NCBI GenBank assembly: GCA_018065295.1
Contig: JAGHTQ010000061.1
Span: 1 to 17,411 of the forward strand
From: Candidatus Colimonas fimequi
Lineage (GTDB): Bacteria; Bacillota; Clostridia; Peptostreptococcales; Anaerovoracaceae
Direction: 5' to 3'
DNA length: 17,411 nt
Program-made: the position numbers and the translations under genes
The notes under the pieces: model-generated
What the model was told of the DNA's origin: nothing
What the model saw: only the letters and a program-made list of their open reading frames with translations
Databases searched by the model: none
Shown here: positions 1 to 7,805 of the stretch, in pieces
Layout of the letters: each line of letters starts with the position of its first letter
Numbering within the stretch: position 1 is the stretch's first letter

Positions 1-102
1 ACAGCAGAACGAGACAAGTTTCAAGAAAAGATAATTAACGAGCAATATAACTCTAAATGGAACGACTTTCTGGCTTGGCGCAGGGAGCAGGAAGATGAAT
101 AA
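1..102 (+). CDS. C-terminal end of an unidentified protein (5' end outside window)
   Basis: An open frame enters from the left edge and runs 33 codons to TAA at 100-102. The visible tail is very hydrophilic, rich in Lys, Glu, Gln, Arg and Trp, and ends in AWRREQEDE, which fits an amphipathic helical C-terminus. The stop codon is followed within two bases by a well-formed terminator hairpin, which supports this being a real gene end. Too little is visible to assign a family. Confidence 0.5.
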   Translation, partial: TAERDKFQEKIINEQYNSKWNDFLAWRREQEDE

Positions 103-103
103 A

Positions 104-146
104 AAGGCTGGGACCTATTGGTCTCAGCCTTCATTACTTTTTATTT
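104..146. terminator. Bidirectional intrinsic terminator between convergent genes
   Basis: A 12-bp stem (104-115 with 120-131, one G-T wobble) closes a TATT tetraloop. On the plus strand it is followed by a T-rich stretch (ACTTTTTATTTT). On the minus strand the A-rich bases 101-105 give a short T tract. It sits between the end of the left-edge gene and the stop codon of the convergent patatin gene, so it can serve both. Confidence 0.8.
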
Positions 147-995
147 TCGTTCGGCGTTCATCTTAAGCAGTTCGCTAGCAGCTGCGGCTGCGTCGTTGTA
201 TCCGCAGTCGTATAGTCTCTGTATAGCAGCAGGATCCTTGGTAAGAGTCTTCATTTTGCCAATGCTGTCTGGGGCAAGAATAATAACCTTGCCTTCTGCT
301 GCCAGTTTCTCTGCGTAGTCCAGACTGGCATTGTAGGTCTCGGCTCTGCTCACTAGACCCGCTGCAGCGGCAGGATACTTACGCATAAGCTTCGCCATAT
401 AGCCATCCTTCTTGGAAATACGACGGAAGTCGCGAGGTCTAGTCAGAATCAGAAGCACCTTGTCACATCCATCTGCCAGGGCCTTCTTGATTGGAACTGG
501 ATCCGAAATGCCGCCGTCATAGTATGGTACGCCATCGATTACGTATGGTCTGTTGGCTACAGGAACGCAAGATGAGCCCTTCATAGGGTGATAGTTGTTG
601 CGACTTACAGCACTTTTATCGAAATACTTGGGTTCGCCAGTAAGGGCGTTAGTCGCTACAGTGATCATCTCCATAGGGTTTGCGGCGAGAGTATCCCAAT
701 CCACTGGGTACTCGCCATCGTCATTAGACAATGTGCTGTAAATGTAGTCCAGGCCGATATAATTTCCAGTCTTCAGCATATTGCGAAAACTCATGTACTG
801 CCATCTCATGAAATAGTCTGTATAGAATTTATGACATCTTCCACGCTGACCTGCTGCGTACGAAGTTATGTTGGCACTGCCAGCAGAAACGCCAATGGCG
901 TAGTCAAATTTCACGCCGTTATCCAGGCACCAGTCCAGAACGCCTGCGCCATATGCGCCGCGTGAACCACCGCCTACATCAATTACACCTATCAT
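141..995 (-). CDS. Patatin-like phospholipase family protein (YjjU-type)
   Basis: Predicted serine acyl hydrolase with a patatin fold and a Ser-Asp dyad. With residues numbered from an upstream ATG at 1005-1007, the oxyanion-hole loop GGGSRG is at 12-17, the nucleophile elbow G-V-S-A-G places Ser41, and the DGG motif places the catalytic Asp164. The family cleaves acyl esters of membrane lipids; the substrate here is unknown. There is no signal peptide, so it is probably cytosolic or loosely membrane-associated. About 284 residues is normal for the bacterial YjjU-like group. I chose the ATG at 993-995 (the fifth codon of the longer frame) because GGAG lies six bases before it. The upstream ATG at 1005-1007 overlaps that GGAG and has no good ribosome site of its own. 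The gene is divergent from ogt and ends at the shared terminator. Confidence 0.88.
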   Translation of the reverse strand: MIGVIDVGGGSRGAYGAGVLDWCLDNGVKFDYAIGVSAGSANITSYAAGQRGRCHKFYTDYFMRWQYMSFRNMLKTGNYIGLDYIYSTLSNDDGEYPVDWDTLAANPMEMITVATNALTGEPKYFDKSAVSRNNYHPMKGSSCVPVANRPYVIDGVPYYDGGISDPVPIKKALADGCDKVLLILTRPRDFRRISKKDGYMAKLMRKYPAAAAGLVSRAETYNASLDYAEKLAAEGKVIILAPDSIGKMKTLTKDPAAIQRLYDCGYNDAAAAASELLKMNAERK

Positions 996-1001
996 TTGTT
1001 T

Positions 1002-1005
1002 CTCC
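1002..1005 (-). promoter_or_regulatory. Ribosome binding site that decides the patatin start
   Basis: On the minus strand GGAG is followed by six bases and ATG (993-995). The GGAG overlaps the alternative upstream ATG (1005-1007), so the shorter protein is favoured. Confidence 0.55.
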
Positions 1006-1032
1006 ATTTCATATCAAATTTATACCTGGATT

Positions 1033-1068
1033 ATTATACACCCGTTACCCTTGCAGGAATAGTATAAT
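1033..1068. promoter_or_regulatory. Divergent promoter region, patatin gene and ogt
   Basis: The 100-base gap between the two divergent genes holds a perfect TATAAT for the plus strand at 1063-1068, 27 bases before the ogt start, and a perfect TATAAT on the minus strand (plus-strand ATTATA at 1033-1038), preceded by TG. Neither has a convincing -35 hexamer at the usual distance, so only the -10 elements are called. The two promoters lie nearly back to back and could be co-regulated. Confidence 0.5.
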
Positions 1069-1095
1069 ATTACTATCAAACATCAAGGAGACACT

Positions 1096-1596
1096 ATGTA
1101 TTTCACTGAATATCCATCGCCAGTGGGGAAGATTACCATCGTGTGCGATGATGAAGCCATCAAAGGCGTTTATATTGAGAAGCAGCTGTATTTTATGCAA
1201 AGCATCACACAGCCACTAACAAGAGACGACAACCACACGCTGCTTGTTATGGCCAGCCAGTGGCTGGCCGACTATTTCGCTGGCCGAAGTCCTGCGCCAG
1301 ACGCACTGCCACTGGCTCCAGAGGGCACTGAGTTTAGAAGAAAAGTGTGGAATATTTTGCGCGGAATTCCTAGTGGTGAGACTATGACTTACGGTGAAAT
1401 AGCGACTAGAATTGGTGCAGCAGAAGGAAGGCGCATGTCAGCCCAAGCCATTGGCGGCGCTGTAGGACACAATCCAATTAGTATAATAATTCCATGCCAC
1501 CGAGTTATCGGTTCGGATGGAAGTCTGACCGGATATGCTGGAGGCGTCCACGTGAAAGAATGGCTACTTGAGCATGAAGGGGTGCAGTTGGGATAA
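1096..1596 (+). CDS. ogt: Methylated-DNA--protein-cysteine S-methyltransferase
   Basis: Suicide DNA-repair protein that moves an alkyl group from O6-alkylguanine (or O4-alkylthymine) to its own cysteine. The 166-residue length is standard. The N-terminal RNase H-like half covers about 1-75. The C-terminal DNA-binding half carries the acceptor motif PCHRV with Cys134 (codon 1495-1497), preceded by a helix-turn-helix (about 98-126) with Asn126, and followed by GSLTGYAGG. The position of the arginine finger in human MGMT (ARAVGGA) is Gln here (AQAIGGA); I believe this is a recurrent variant in Bacillota enzymes, so I do not treat it as loss of function. The start is supported by AAGGAG at 1085-1090. 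The gene appears monocistronic, with a 97-base gap and a new promoter before the next gene. Confidence 0.95.
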   Translation: MYFTEYPSPVGKITIVCDDEAIKGVYIEKQLYFMQSITQPLTRDDNHTLLVMASQWLADYFAGRSPAPDALPLAPEGTEFRRKVWNILRGIPSGETMTYGEIATRIGAAEGRRMSAQAIGGAVGHNPISIIIPCHRVIGSDGSLTGYAGGVHVKEWLLEHEGVQLG

Positions 1597-1612
1597 ATTG
1601 TATGCATTTCGG

Positions 1613-1642
1613 TGTACAAAGACCTGACGAGTGCGATATAAT
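1613..1642 (+). promoter_or_regulatory. Promoter of the DUF1015 gene
   Basis: TGTACA (1613-1618, 4/6 match to TTGACA), an 18-base spacer and a perfect TATAAT (1637-1642). Transcription would begin near 1649, which rules out the open frame's upstream GTG (1631) as the start codon and supports the ATG at 1694. Confidence 0.55.
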
Positions 1643-1693
1643 AGATGTACCCAAGGAGAAAACGCTATTACTACAGAGATAAAGGAGATGAGA

Positions 1694-2944
1694 ATGAGCA
1701 TTTTCAAACCGGCTAACATTTTGCTGCCCAAGGATGCTCCAATGGAGAAGTGGGCAGTTATTGCATGCGACCAGTTCACATCAGACGCTGAATACTGGGA
1801 AAGAGTAAAGGAAGCTGCAGCAGGCAGCCCTTCAACAATCAATCTGGTTCTTCCAGAAGCTATGCTTGGAACACCTGAAGAAGAAGCACATACAGCACTT
1901 ATTAATGAAACAATGGCGAAATACGTTGAAGATGGCGTATTCGAAACATATGAGAATTCATTCATTTACGTTGAACGTACAATGGAGAACGGCACAATCC
2001 GTAAGGGCCTTGTTGGTATGGTTGACCTGGAAGCTTATGATTTCACAGTTGGTGCAACAACTGATATCAGAGCAACAGAGAAGACCGTTATCGAGAGAAT
2101 CCCACCTAGAGTTAAAGTTCGTAAGGACGCTCCAATTGAGCTGCCACATATCATCATGCTGGTAGACGACCATGACATGGTTCTCATCGAGCCTATCACT
2201 GCTAAGAAGGATGAACTGAAGAAGGTTTATGAATGCGACCTGATGGAAGATGGCGGACACATCGCTGGCTACCTTGTTGAAGGTGCTGACGTAGAAGCGT
2301 TCAATGAAACTTTTGAAGAATACAGCGCTACAGTAGGTGAGAAGTACGTTGGTCTTGACGGCGTTCCAATGATTCTGGCAACAGGCGACGGTAACCACTC
2401 ACTGGCAACTGCTAAGACTTGCTACGAAGAACTGAAGGCAGCTAACCCTGGCGTTGACCTGAGCAATCACCCTGCTAGATACGCACTGGTTGAAGTTGAG
2501 AATATTCACGACGAAGCACAGGTATTCGAACCGATCCACAGAATCGTTATCGGTCTTGATCCTGAACAGGTTCTTGAAGATTGTAAGGAAGCAATCTGCG
2601 TTGACGGACCAGACGAAGGCTACGACGTTAAGGTATTCATCGGCGGAACTGTTGAAGATATTTACCTTGATAAGAGCAAAGGCGAGCTTGCAGTAGGCGT
2701 GCTCCAGGTATGGCTGGACGAGTACCTGGCAGGCAAAGAATGCGAAATCGACTACATCCACGACGACGACGCACTTATCGACCTGGCTTCTAAGCCACAG
2801 TCAATTGGGTTCCTCCTCCAGGGTATGGAGAAGAGCCAGCTGTTCCGCGGCGTAATTGCCGACGGTTCACTCCCACGCAAAACTTTCTCAATGGGTCACA
2901 GCCGTGAGAAGAGATACTACGTTGAAGCAAGAGCAATTAAATAA
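1694..2944 (+). CDS. DUF1015 family protein (COG4198)
   Basis: Conserved protein of unknown function, 416 residues, which is the usual size for DUF1015. Recognised by the N-terminal block MSIFKPANILLPKDAP, the following WAVIACDQFTSD segment, the central motif GDGNHSLATA (the family's DGNHR/S-type motif) and the C-terminal GHSREKRYYVEARAI. It is soluble, acidic, and has no signal peptide or membrane segment. The start at ATG 1694 has GGAG at 1684-1687 with a six-base spacer; the frame is open further upstream to a GTG at 1631, but that lies inside the promoter. From memory, DUF1015 genes in many Bacillota sit near serine-biosynthesis genes (serA, serC); none are visible here, so context gives no function. 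The gene is a single transcription unit with its own promoter and a strong terminator. Confidence 0.88.
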   Translation: MSIFKPANILLPKDAPMEKWAVIACDQFTSDAEYWERVKEAAAGSPSTINLVLPEAMLGTPEEEAHTALINETMAKYVEDGVFETYENSFIYVERTMENGTIRKGLVGMVDLEAYDFTVGATTDIRATEKTVIERIPPRVKVRKDAPIELPHIIMLVDDHDMVLIEPITAKKDELKKVYECDLMEDGGHIAGYLVEGADVEAFNETFEEYSATVGEKYVGLDGVPMILATGDGNHSLATAKTCYEELKAANPGVDLSNHPARYALVEVENIHDEAQVFEPIHRIVIGLDPEQVLEDCKEAICVDGPDEGYDVKVFIGGTVEDIYLDKSKGELAVGVLQVWLDEYLAGKECEIDYIHDDDALIDLASKPQSIGFLLQGMEKSQLFRGVIADGSLPRKTFSMGHSREKRYYVEARAIK

Positions 2945-2955
2945 TTGAAGCAATA

Positions 2956-2990
2956 AAAAGAGCGCTAGCAAATGCTAGCGCTTTTTTATT
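2956..2990. terminator. Bidirectional intrinsic terminator, DUF1015 gene / carB
   Basis: The arms AGCGCTAGCA (2961-2970) and TGCTAGCGCT (2973-2982) form a 9-10 bp GC-rich stem with a very small loop, followed by TTTTTATTGTTTT. On the minus strand the flanking AAAAAG gives a T tract as well, so it can also stop carB transcripts, which end about 75 bases away. Confidence 0.85.
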
Positions 2991-2998
2991 GTTTTATT

Positions 2999-3055
2999 TC
3001 GCGTGTGTCAGTCACATAGAATTCGCGTGTGCCAGTCCTTCAGGTCTGGCACCGC
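2999..3055. repeat. Small palindromic, direct-repeat element downstream of carB
   Basis: Two 15-base direct repeats, TCGCGTGTGTCAGTC (2999-3013) and TCGCGTGTGCCAGTC (3023-3037), differ at one base and lie 24 bases apart. The second runs into a hairpin: GTGCCAG (3029-3035) pairs with CTGGCAC (3046-3052), with two more C-G pairs after one mismatch and a TTCA loop. No T run follows, so it is not a typical terminator. The architecture resembles dispersed intergenic REP-like palindromes. A second copy was not found in this window. Confidence 0.5.
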
Positions 3056-3065
3056 ACCTTGTTTC

Positions 3066-6000
3066 TTATCTGTCTGTAATCTCACTGTGCAGCTTCTGCA
3101 GTGACTTGATTTCGTCGCCAGCTGAAGTCTTAGCAGCCTTGATACCGTGAGCTGTTGCTGTAGCAGCAGCCATTGTTGTGATGTAAGGTACCTTAGCCTT
3201 GATTGCAGCCTTACGGAGATAACTGTCGTCAACTACGCTTTCCTTTGTTGCAGGAGTGTTAACGATCAGGTCGATTTCGCCGTTTGTGATAGCATCGTTG
3301 ATGTTAGGTCTGCCTTCGCTCAGCTTGTTGATACGAGTGCAGTCAATACCTGATGCCATGATAGCCAGTGCAGTGTTGCCAGTAGCCATGATCTTGAATC
3401 CACAGTCTGAGAACATCTTAGCAAGCATTACTGCTTCAGGTCTGTCCTTCTTGTTTACTGAGATCAGTACTGTACCTTCCATTGGGAGAGGTGACTGAAC
3501 TGCTTCCTGAGCCTTAACGAATGCTTCGCCATAGTTTGGTGAAAGTCCGAGAACTTCGCCTGTTGATCTCATTTCAGGTCCCAGTACAGGGTCAACTTCC
3601 TGGAACATGTTGAATGGGAATGCAGCTTCCTTAACACCGTAGTAAGGGATGTTCTGTTCCTTAAGTGCTGGAACTGGGCTATCCTTACCAGTCAGTTCTC
3701 TTGTGATGATTTCAGTTGCAAGTGGAACCATTCTTACGTTGCAAACCTTTGATACGAGAGGAACTGTTCTTGAAGCACGTGGGTTAGCTTCCAGTACGTA
3801 TACCTTATCGTCTTCGATAGCGTACTGCATGTTCATGAGACCTTCAACGTGCATTTCTTCTGCGATCTTACGAGTGTATTCCTTGATTGTTTCAACATTT
3901 CTTGGTGAGATGTGAACTGAAGGAAGTACGCATGCTGAGTCACCTGAGTGTACTCCGGCAAGTTCGATGTGTTCCATAACTGCTGGAACGAATGCGTGAG
4001 TACCATCACTGATAGCATCTGATTCGCATTCAAGAGCGTTGTTAAGGAATCTGTCTACGAGAATTGGTCTGTCAGGTGTTACGCCAACAGCTGCGTTCAT
4101 GTAGTTTGTCATAGCTTCGTCGTCATAAACAACTTCCATGCCTCTTCCGCCCAGTACGTATGAAGGACGAACCATTACAGGGTAGCCGATTTCAGCTGCG
4201 ATAGCCTTAGCTTCTTCAACTGTTGTAGCCATGCCTGATTCTGGCATTGGAATACCAAGCTTATCCATCATTGCTCTGAATTCATCTCTGTCTTCTGCCA
4301 GGTCGATTACTTCAGGTGATGTGCCCAGGATGTTTACGCCGTTCTTCTTAAGGTCTGCTGCCAGGTTAAGTGGAGTCTGACCGCCGAACTGTGCGATAAC
4401 GCCCAGAGGCTTCTCTTTGTTGTAAATGCTGAGTACGTCTTCAAGAGTAAGTGGCTCGAAGTAGAGCTTATCTGAAGTATCGTAGTCAGTTGATACTGTT
4501 TCTGGGTTACAGTTAACGATGATAGTTTCGAATCCCATCTTCTTCAGAGCCATTGCAGCGTGTACGCAGCAGTAGTCGAATTCGATACCCTGACCGATTC
4601 TGTTAGGGCCGCCGCCCAGAATCATGATCTTGTTGTTATCTGTAGTTGGGTTCTTATCTTCAGCGTTATATGTTGAATAGTAGTAAGCACTGTCCTTAGT
4701 ACCACTTACGTGTACGCCTTCCCAAGCTTCTTCAACGCCGATTTCGATTCTCTTGTTTCTGATGTCTTCTTCAGGAATCTGGAGAATCTGGCTCAGATAC
4801 TTATCTGAGAAGCCGTCCTTCTTAGCCTGAGTGAGAGCTTCGTCTGTAGGAAGTGAACCAGCACCAGCGATCAGTGCTTCTTCTTCGTTAACCAGATCCA
4901 GCATCTGTTCTAAGAAGTAGTGCTTAACCTTAGTGATTGCAAAGATTTCATCTACAGTTGCGCCCTTGCGGAGTGCTTCGTAGATCAGGAAGTATCTTTC
5001 GCTTGATGGAGTAATCAGTCTGCTCAGGAGTTCTTCCTTAGTCAGTTCGTCAAAGTTCTTAGCGTGGCCAAGACCGTAACGACCGTTTTCAAGTGATCTG
5101 ATTGCCTTCTGGAAAGCTTCCTTGAAGTTCTTACCGATACTCATTACTTCGCCAACGGCTCTCATCTGAGTACCAAGCTTATCTTCAACACCCTTGAACT
5201 TCTCGAATGCCCATCTTGCGAACTTGATTACTACATAGTCGCCGTCTGGAACGTACTTGTCGAGAGTACCGTACTTACCACATTCGATGTCCTTAAGAGT
5301 AAGGCCTGAAGCCAGCATAGCTGATACCAGGGCGATAGGGAAACCTGTTGCCTTTGATGCCAGTGCTGATGAACGTGATGTTCTAGGGTTGATTTCGATG
5401 ATGATGATTCTATCTGATACAGGGTCGTGTGCGAACTGGCAGTTACATCCACCGATAACCTGTACTGCGTCAACTACCTTGTATGCCTGTTCCTGAAGTC
5501 TGTCCTGAACTTCCTGTGAAATAGTCAGCATTGGTGCTGAGCAGAATGAGTCGCCTGTGTGTACGCCCATTGGGTCGATGTTCTCGATGAAGCATACTGT
5601 GATCATGTTACCTTCGCTGTCACGAACTACTTCAAGTTCAAGTTCTTCCCAGCCAATAACACATTCTTCAACCAGAACCTGACCAACTAATGAAGCCTGA
5701 AGGCCTCTAGCGATTACAGTCTTAAGTTCTTCCTTGTTGTATACCAGGCCGCCGCCTGCGCCGCCCATTGTGTATGCAGGTCTAAGTACTACTGGGTATC
5801 CAAGTTCGTCTGCGATTCTCAGACCATCTTCGATTGAGTAAGCAACTTCACTTCTTGCCATCTCGATTCCCAGTGAATCCATTGTGTTCTTGAATTCGAT
5901 TCTGTCTTCTCCACGCTCGATAGCATCTACCTGAACGCCGATAACCTTAACGTTGTACTTGTCAAGGATTCCAGCCTGATAGAGCTCTGAGCAAAGGTTC

Positions 6001-6287
6001 AGGCCTGACTGTCCGCCCAGGTTTGGCAGCAGTGCATCTGGTCTTTCCTTAGCAATAATCTGTTCAAGTCTCTGAACATTAAGTGGCTCAATATAAGTCA
6101 CATCAGCCATTTCAGGGTCTGTCATGATTGTTGCAGGATTTGAGTTGACCAGAACGATTTCATAACCGAGGTTACGAAGGGCCTTACAAGCCTGTGTTCC
6201 TGAATAGTCAAATTCGCACGCCTGACCAATGATAATTGGACCTGATCCGATGATGAGGACTTTATTAATGTCTTCTCTCTTTGGCAT
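3066..6287 (-). CDS. carB: Carbamoyl-phosphate synthase large subunit
   Basis: Synthetic subunit that makes carbamoyl phosphate from bicarbonate, ammonia (delivered by CarA) and two ATP, feeding pyrimidine and arginine synthesis. The 1073-residue length is canonical. The N-terminal carboxyphosphate ATP-grasp half (about 1-400) opens with NKVLIIGSGPIIIGQACEFD and contains NPRTSRSSALASKATGFP. The oligomerisation region is about 400-550. The second, carbamoyl-phosphate ATP-grasp half (about 550-930) contains GGGPNRIGQGIEFDYC and NPRASRTVPLVSK. The C-terminal MGS-like allosteric domain (about 935-1073) includes KIMATGNTALAI and VNTPATKE. The start is firm: AGGAGG (6295-6300 on the plus strand) lies seven bases before the ATG. 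carA is not on either side, so the small subunit must be encoded elsewhere. Codon choice is strongly biased, as expected for a well-expressed gene. Confidence 0.97.
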   Translation of the reverse strand: MPKREDINKVLIIGSGPIIIGQACEFDYSGTQACKALRNLGYEIVLVNSNPATIMTDPEMADVTYIEPLNVQRLEQIIAKERPDALLPNLGGQSGLNLCSELYQAGILDKYNVKVIGVQVDAIERGEDRIEFKNTMDSLGIEMARSEVAYSIEDGLRIADELGYPVVLRPAYTMGGAGGGLVYNKEELKTVIARGLQASLVGQVLVEECVIGWEELELEVVRDSEGNMITVCFIENIDPMGVHTGDSFCSAPMLTISQEVQDRLQEQAYKVVDAVQVIGGCNCQFAHDPVSDRIIIIEINPRTSRSSALASKATGFPIALVSAMLASGLTLKDIECGKYGTLDKYVPDGDYVVIKFARWAFEKFKGVEDKLGTQMRAVGEVMSIGKNFKEAFQKAIRSLENGRYGLGHAKNFDELTKEELLSRLITPSSERYFLIYEALRKGATVDEIFAITKVKHYFLEQMLDLVNEEEALIAGAGSLPTDEALTQAKKDGFSDKYLSQILQIPEEDIRNKRIEIGVEEAWEGVHVSGTKDSAYYYSTYNAEDKNPTTDNNKIMILGGGPNRIGQGIEFDYCCVHAAMALKKMGFETIIVNCNPETVSTDYDTSDKLYFEPLTLEDVLSIYNKEKPLGVIAQFGGQTPLNLAADLKKNGVNILGTSPEVIDLAEDRDEFRAMMDKLGIPMPESGMATTVEEAKAIAAEIGYPVMVRPSYVLGGRGMEVVYDDEAMTNYMNAAVGVTPDRPILVDRFLNNALECESDAISDGTHAFVPAVMEHIELAGVHSGDSACVLPSVHISPRNVETIKEYTRKIAEEMHVEGLMNMQYAIEDDKVYVLEANPRASRTVPLVSKVCNVRMVPLATEIITRELTGKDSPVPALKEQNIPYYGVKEAAFPFNMFQEVDPVLGPEMRSTGEVLGLSPNYGEAFVKAQEAVQSPLPMEGTVLISVNKKDRPEAVMLAKMFSDCGFKIMATGNTALAIMASGIDCTRINKLSEGRPNINDAITNGEIDLIVNTPATKESVVDDSYLRKAAIKAKVPYITTMAAATATAHGIKAAKTSAGDEIKSLQKLHSEITDR

Positions 6288-6337
6288 TTTCTTTCCTCCT
6301 TACTAACTCGTGCTTGTTATCTATCTGTCTTAACACT

Positions 6338-6377
6338 TAAACGTTTAGATTATATCAGCAGAATTATGAATTAACAA
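6338..6377 (-). promoter_or_regulatory. carB promoter with an adjacent palindrome
   Basis: Read on the minus strand: TTGTTA (-35, 6372-6377), a 17-base spacer and a perfect TATAAT (-10, 6349-6354). Immediately downstream, over the expected start of transcription, is a perfect 10-bp palindrome TAAACGTTTA (6338-6347), a possible operator. The roughly 55-base leader shows no clear attenuator or riboswitch fold. Confidence 0.6.
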
Positions 6378-6474
6378 GCATATTGGGGAATATAAATACA
6401 TTTTTTTGTCACAGAGAATCTGTTACACTGTAATGGGAAAAATTTGTACTAGTGGAAAATTTGTATACAATTAA

Positions 6475-6504
6475 ATGATATATACGAATGAATTAGTATA
6501 TAAT
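6475..6504 (+). promoter_or_regulatory. Promoter of the dGTPase-like / EAL operon
   Basis: ATGATA (6475-6480, 4/6 match to -35), an 18-base spacer and TATAAT (6499-6504), 40 bases before the start codon. A second candidate lies upstream: TTGTAC (6444-6449), 16 bases, TACAAT (6466-6471). The region also holds a near-direct repeat (GGAAAAATTTGTA / GGAAAATTTGTA around 6436-6464) and a perfect palindrome TTGTATACAA (6461-6470), which could bind a regulator. The rest of the 257-base divergent gap is AT-rich and shows nothing else. Confidence 0.5.
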
Positions 6505-6544
6505 GACTACAAGTGTTTTGGATTGAATTATAGGGAGGTACACT

Positions 6545-7777
6545 GTGGCATCAAAATCACAGTTAAAGTACAACAAAATCAGCATGCAGCTGCAGGAACG
6601 CATATTGGAAGACAGGGCTAATCACTGGGTGAATCCTTTCGCTACGACTAATGAAGATGTGGTGAGAAGAAAGCCTGATCACGATGGCTCTAATCTGTGG
6701 AGACCTGCATTTGTGAGAGACTGTGAGAAGATTATTCACCTGCCGTATTACAACAGATATACGGACAAGACACAGGTGTTCAGTTCACGTCATAACGACG
6801 ATATATCACGTCGTGCTTTGCATGTTCAGCTGGTTTCAAGAATCGCACGAAACATCGGTAGCGTGCTGGGTTTAAACTGCGATCTCATCGAGGCGATAGC
6901 CTTAGGCCATGACCTGGGTCATACACCTTTCGGCCATGCGGGAGAGTCATTCTTAAGCGACATTCTTCAGGATAGAGTGGGACTATATTTTAACCATAAT
7001 ATCCAAAGCGGTCGCGTGCTCGACACTCTCTTCATGCGAAACGCCAGCCTTCAGACCCTTGACGGAATCATCTGTCACAACGGGGAGTTTGAACTGAAGG
7101 AATACGTTCCTCAGAGAGGTAAGAAATTTGATGACTATGATGAGAGCGTTAACCTTTGCATGAGGGATGGGGCGCCTGCCATTAAGTCTCTGGTCCCAAT
7201 GACACTAGAGGGCTGCGTGGTCAGAATAAGCGACATGATTGCATACCTGGGCAAGGACAGACAGGATGCCTGCAAGTCGGGACTCATCGACGAGAACTTC
7301 AGATTCAGTAACGAGAAAATCGGAACTGAGAATGCCGCAATCATCAATAACATCACGGTTGATATTATTGAGAACAGTTACGGCAAAGACTGTATCCTTC
7401 TTAGCGATGAAGTATTCAGAGATCTTGAAACCGCCAAGAGAGAAAATTATAAATACATTTATCATAGCAGCAGCGTTGGTGAGAACTACGAGATTATAGG
7501 CCAAATGTTTGAGATTATGTATGACCAGCTCCTTAAGGATCTTAAGGATGGCAATAAGGCGTCAATGATTTACAAACATCACATGGATTTCGTTGATGAG
7601 GCTCGTAGATATTACTATAACGAAGGTGACAAGGCTTATGAAGACGAGATGCCTGAATTGATTGTGGCGGATTATATCGCCAGCATGACGGACAGCTATT
7701 TCGTTGCACTCTTCGAGAGGATGTTTCCCGAAAGTAACAAGAAACTGAGGTATACGTCATACTTCGAAGGCTGCTAA
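6545..7777 (+). CDS. dgt: dGTPase-family HD-domain dNTP triphosphohydrolase
   Basis: Predicted to remove triphosphate from deoxynucleoside triphosphates (dGTP in the type enzyme), yielding the nucleoside and PPPi and so shaping the dNTP pool. It has 410 residues. The metal-binding HD signature is complete: His93 (in RRALHVQLV), His122-Asp123 (in ALGHDLGHTPFGH) and Asp230 (in RISDMIAYLGKD). The upstream YNRYTDKTQVF segment (69-79) matches the family's R/L-KTQVF block. The start is GTG (6545), with GGGAGG at 6533-6538 and a six-base spacer. The C-terminal third is family-specific helix with no extra domain. It lies 28 bases before the EAL gene with no terminator, so the two are probably co-transcribed. 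The exact dNTP preference cannot be read from sequence, and the symbol is by family. Confidence 0.85.
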   Translation: MASKSQLKYNKISMQLQERILEDRANHWVNPFATTNEDVVRRKPDHDGSNLWRPAFVRDCEKIIHLPYYNRYTDKTQVFSSRHNDDISRRALHVQLVSRIARNIGSVLGLNCDLIEAIALGHDLGHTPFGHAGESFLSDILQDRVGLYFNHNIQSGRVLDTLFMRNASLQTLDGIICHNGEFELKEYVPQRGKKFDDYDESVNLCMRDGAPAIKSLVPMTLEGCVVRISDMIAYLGKDRQDACKSGLIDENFRFSNEKIGTENAAIINNITVDIIENSYGKDCILLSDEVFRDLETAKRENYKYIYHSSSVGENYEIIGQMFEIMYDQLLKDLKDGNKASMIYKHHMDFVDEARRYYYNEGDKAYEDEMPELIVADYIASMTDSYFVALFERMFPESNKKLRYTSYFEGC

Positions 7778-7805
7778 ACTGTTTTAAGTTTGGAGCGTTT
7801 ATTAG

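Noticed and set aside
1429..1452. Gln in place of the arginine finger in Ogt as evidence of an inactive protein
   Set aside because: The surrounding SAQAIGGAVGHNP block is otherwise intact and, to my knowledge, this form is common in Bacillota enzymes, so it is not a sign of decay.
1631..1693. N-terminal extension of the DUF1015 protein from GTG at 1631
   Set aside because: It overlaps the -10 element at 1637-1642, the extension has no family similarity, and GGAG is correctly spaced only for the ATG at 1694.
3147..5496. Several open frames antisense to or in other frames of carB
   Set aside because: They lie wholly inside a full-length, motif-rich carB, encode low-complexity unnatural peptides and lack ribosome sites.
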